Shown piece by piece: positions 6,105 to 7,000 of a stretch of DNA of 7,000 nucleotides. Position 1 is the first letter of the stretch; the number at the start of each line of letters is the position of its first letter. The notes under the pieces are model-generated. The model was given only the letters and a program-made list of their open reading frames with translations, did no database searches and had not been told where the DNA came from. The translations under genes were made by a program, and so were the position numbers. Source of the DNA: Vitreoscilla sp. (GTDB lineage Bacteria; Pseudomonadota; Gammaproteobacteria; Burkholderiales; Burkholderiaceae); assembly GCA_014378125.1 (NCBI GenBank), contig JACMOG010000194.1, positions 1 to 7,000 of the forward strand. Reading direction: 5' to 3'.

Positions 6105-6110
6105 TGTCAA
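6105..6110 (-). promoter_or_regulatory. Perfect TTGACA hexamer, possible grxC -35 element
   Basis: Minus-strand TTGACA lies just past the rhodanese stop codon. The matching -10 region is poor: TACGAC at 6081-6086 (18-nt spacer) matches 3 of 6 positions and falls inside the hairpin dyad. A factor-dependent grxC promoter is possible, but a chance hexamer is not excluded. Confidence 0.25.
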
Positions 6111-6113
6111 CCC

Positions 6114-6530
6114 TCAAACGGCAGAGGTCTCGACCGGCAGGTTGGCCGTCTTCCAGGCGGCGAGGCCACCGGCCAGCAGCACCGTCTTGGAGTAGCCCTT
6201 GGCCTCCAGCGCCTTGGCCGCCTTCGCCGCGCGCTTGCCGCTGGCGCACACCAGCACCACGGGCAGCGTCTTGTTCTTGGGCAGCTCGGGCGCCACCTCG
6301 AGGCGGCCGATGGGAATGTTGCGCGATCCGACGATGTGGCCGGCCGCGTACTCGCCCGGCTCGCTCACGTCGATGACGGTGGCCTTCTCGCGGTTCATCA
6401 GGCGCACCACCTCGGCCGGCGCGACGCCGCCGTCGCGGGCGCCGCTGATCGTGGGCCACAGCAACAGGCCGCCGGAGACGAGGGCGGCCAGGATCAGGAG
6501 CCAGACGATGGGGTCGGTGAAGAATTGCAA
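6114..6530 (-). CDS. yibN: Membrane-anchored rhodanese-domain protein, YibN-like
   Basis: A 138-residue protein with one N-terminal transmembrane helix (about 9-26, [18 protein letters not shown]) and a single rhodanese domain. Family landmarks are [22 protein letters not shown] (52-73, short of the end of the block), the active loop CASGKR at 95-100 with presumed catalytic Cys95, and [14 protein letters not shown] at 119-132. Single-domain rhodaneses transfer sulfane sulfur; the precise role here is unknown. The symbol rests on domain layout and position before grxC-secB-gpsA, as in E. coli. The start is chosen as TTG at 6530, just before the hydrophobic helix and 24 nt after the predicted transcription start. 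Upstream ATG codons at 6602 and 6656 lie before the TATAAT box and would add 24 or 42 residues unlike the family. The ribosome binding site is weak (GAGA). Confidence 0.9.
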   Translation of the reverse strand: MQFFTDPIVWLLILAALVSGGLLLWPTISGARDGGVAPAEVVRLMNREKATVIDVSEPGEYAAGHIVGSRNIPIGRLEVAPELPKNKTLPVVLVCASGKRAAKAAKALEAKGYSKTVLLAGGLAAWKTANLPVETSAV

Positions 6531-6560
6531 GGGGCGTCTCGAGGCGGGGAAAGACTTTGG

Positions 6561-6566
6561 ATTATA
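6561..6566 (-). promoter_or_regulatory. Promoter -10 (TATAAT) for rhodanese-grxC
   Basis: A perfect minus-strand TATAAT in otherwise GC-rich DNA. Predicted start near 6554 leaves about 24 nt before the TTG start. The -35 region (AGGTTG at a 17-nt spacer, or TTGCCG at 14 nt) is weak and overlaps the dyad at 6580-6600, so an activator may be needed. Confidence 0.6.
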
Positions 6567-6579
6567 GGAAGGTCGGGCG

Positions 6580-6600
6580 GCGGCAACCTTGGCTTGCCGC
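6580..6600. promoter_or_regulatory. Dyad between the rhodanese and gpmA promoters
   Basis: Perfect 7-bp inverted repeat GCGGCAA (6580-6586) / TTGCCGC (6594-6600) with a 7-bp spacer. It overlaps the -35 region of the minus-strand promoter and lies about 30 bp upstream of the gpmA -10. The size fits a dimeric regulator binding site, but no regulator is identified. Confidence 0.4.
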
Positions 6601-6630
6601 ATCGCGGGGCTTCGCGCCGACCCGCACGCA

Positions 6631-6636
6631 TAGAAT
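6631..6636 (+). promoter_or_regulatory. gpmA: Candidate gpmA promoter -10
   Basis: Plus-strand TAGAAT matches the -10 consensus at 5 of 6 positions and gives a start near 6643 with a leader of about 43 nt. No good -35 hexamer is seen at 16-18 nt. Confidence 0.45.
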
Positions 6637-6685
6637 TTGCGCTTCCGACCCTCCACCCGGCGCCGCGCGGCGCAAGGCCTCCACC

Positions 6686-7000
6686 ATGTACAAGCTCGTC
6701 CTCATCCGCCACGGCGAATCCACCTGGAACCTCGAGAACCGGTTCACCGGCTGGACCGACGTCGAGCTCACCGCCACCGGCGTGGCGCAGGCGCGCACCG
6801 CGGGCGAGCTGCTGAAGGAGGCCGGCTACGAGTTCGACGTGGCCTACACCTCGGTGCTCAAGCGCGCCATCTGGACGCTGTGGCACTGCCTCGACACGAT
6901 GGACCGCACCTGGCTGCCGGTCAAGCAGGACTGGCGCCTCAACGAGCGCCACTACGGCGGCCTGCAAGGCCTGAACAAGGCCGACATGGCCAAGGAATAC
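6686..7000 (+). CDS. gpmA: 2,3-bisphosphoglycerate-dependent phosphoglycerate mutase, N-terminal part (runs off right edge)
   Basis: Glycolytic and gluconeogenic enzyme interconverting 3- and 2-phosphoglycerate through a phosphohistidine. The first 105 residues are present and open to the edge. The signature [10 protein letters not shown] (6-15) carries the phosphorylated His9 and Arg8. [13 protein letters not shown] (20-32), [13 protein letters not shown] (54-66, with Arg60) and [16 protein letters not shown] (83-98, with Glu87) are characteristic of the cofactor-dependent enzyme. ATG at 6686 is preceded by AAGG at 6674-6677 with an 8-nt spacer. It is divergent from the rhodanese gene. The second catalytic His lies beyond the window. 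Confidence 0.97.
   Translation, partial: MYKLVLIRHGESTWNLENRFTGWTDVELTATGVAQARTAGELLKEAGYEFDVAYTSVLKRAIWTLWHCLDTMDRTWLPVKQDWRLNERHYGGLQGLNKADMAKEY

Noticed and set aside
6531..6656. Upstream ATG extension of the rhodanese gene by up to 42 residues
   Set aside because: It would cover the TATAAT box and a dyad, and the basic extension is unlike the family, which starts right at the membrane helix. TTG at 6530 fits better.
6494..6967. Minus-strand open frame of 157 codons opposite gpmA
   Set aside because: It is antisense to the gpmA start and spans the divergent promoter region, with no family resemblance.
1..7000. Hidden mobile element, CRISPR array, toxin-antitoxin pair or defence system
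   Set aside because: Nearly all DNA is assigned to recognisable core genes with uniform composition. I see no direct-repeat array, terminal repeats, transposase or integrase, and the gaps are all under 200 bp.

Overview
This is a GC-rich chromosomal segment (clearly well above 60% G+C, with G/C-rich third codon positions) whose proteins and gene order point to a betaproteobacterium of the order Burkholderiales, most like the Comamonadaceae / Rubrivivax-Leptothrix group. That placement is inferred from recognised protein families and gene order, not from a database search. It is mostly a core housekeeping region. I see no mobile element, CRISPR array, tRNA, rRNA or obvious transferred island.

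Layout. Positions 1-1688 (minus) hold the 5' end of ctaD (cytochrome oxidase subunit I) and, upstream of it, complete coxB (subunit II with a fused C-terminal cytochrome c domain), preceded by a candidate promoter and a structured leader. Positions 1887-2825 (minus) hold a BioC/NDUFAF5-like methyltransferase, divergent from comF (2845-3642, plus) across only 19 bp. trmL (3694-4158, plus) follows comF and converges on gpsA (minus), with a long hairpin between them. Positions 4206-6530 (minus) are a cluster transcribed in the order yibN-like rhodanese, grxC, secB, gpsA. A promoter region separates it from the divergent gpmA, which runs off the right edge (6686-7000, plus).

How the genes relate. 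ctaD and coxB build the terminal oxidase. secB, gpsA and the membrane-anchored rhodanese serve envelope biogenesis (export chaperoning, phospholipid backbone supply, membrane-linked sulfur or insertase chemistry), and grxC serves thiol redox balance. The trmL > < gpsA-secB-grxC-yibN <> phosphoglycerate mutase arrangement closely resembles the E. coli yibK-cysE-gpsA-secB-grxC-yibN-gpmM region. Here cysE is absent and a cofactor-dependent mutase (gpmA) sits where E. coli has the unrelated cofactor-independent one.

Most interest lies in the intergenic DNA: a divergent, possibly leaderless promoter pair with overlapping -10 elements, a terminator-like hairpin just upstream of secB, a 40-bp hairpin between the rhodanese gene and grxC, and a hairpin at the convergent trmL/gpsA junction. 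I found no convincing new multi-gene system.
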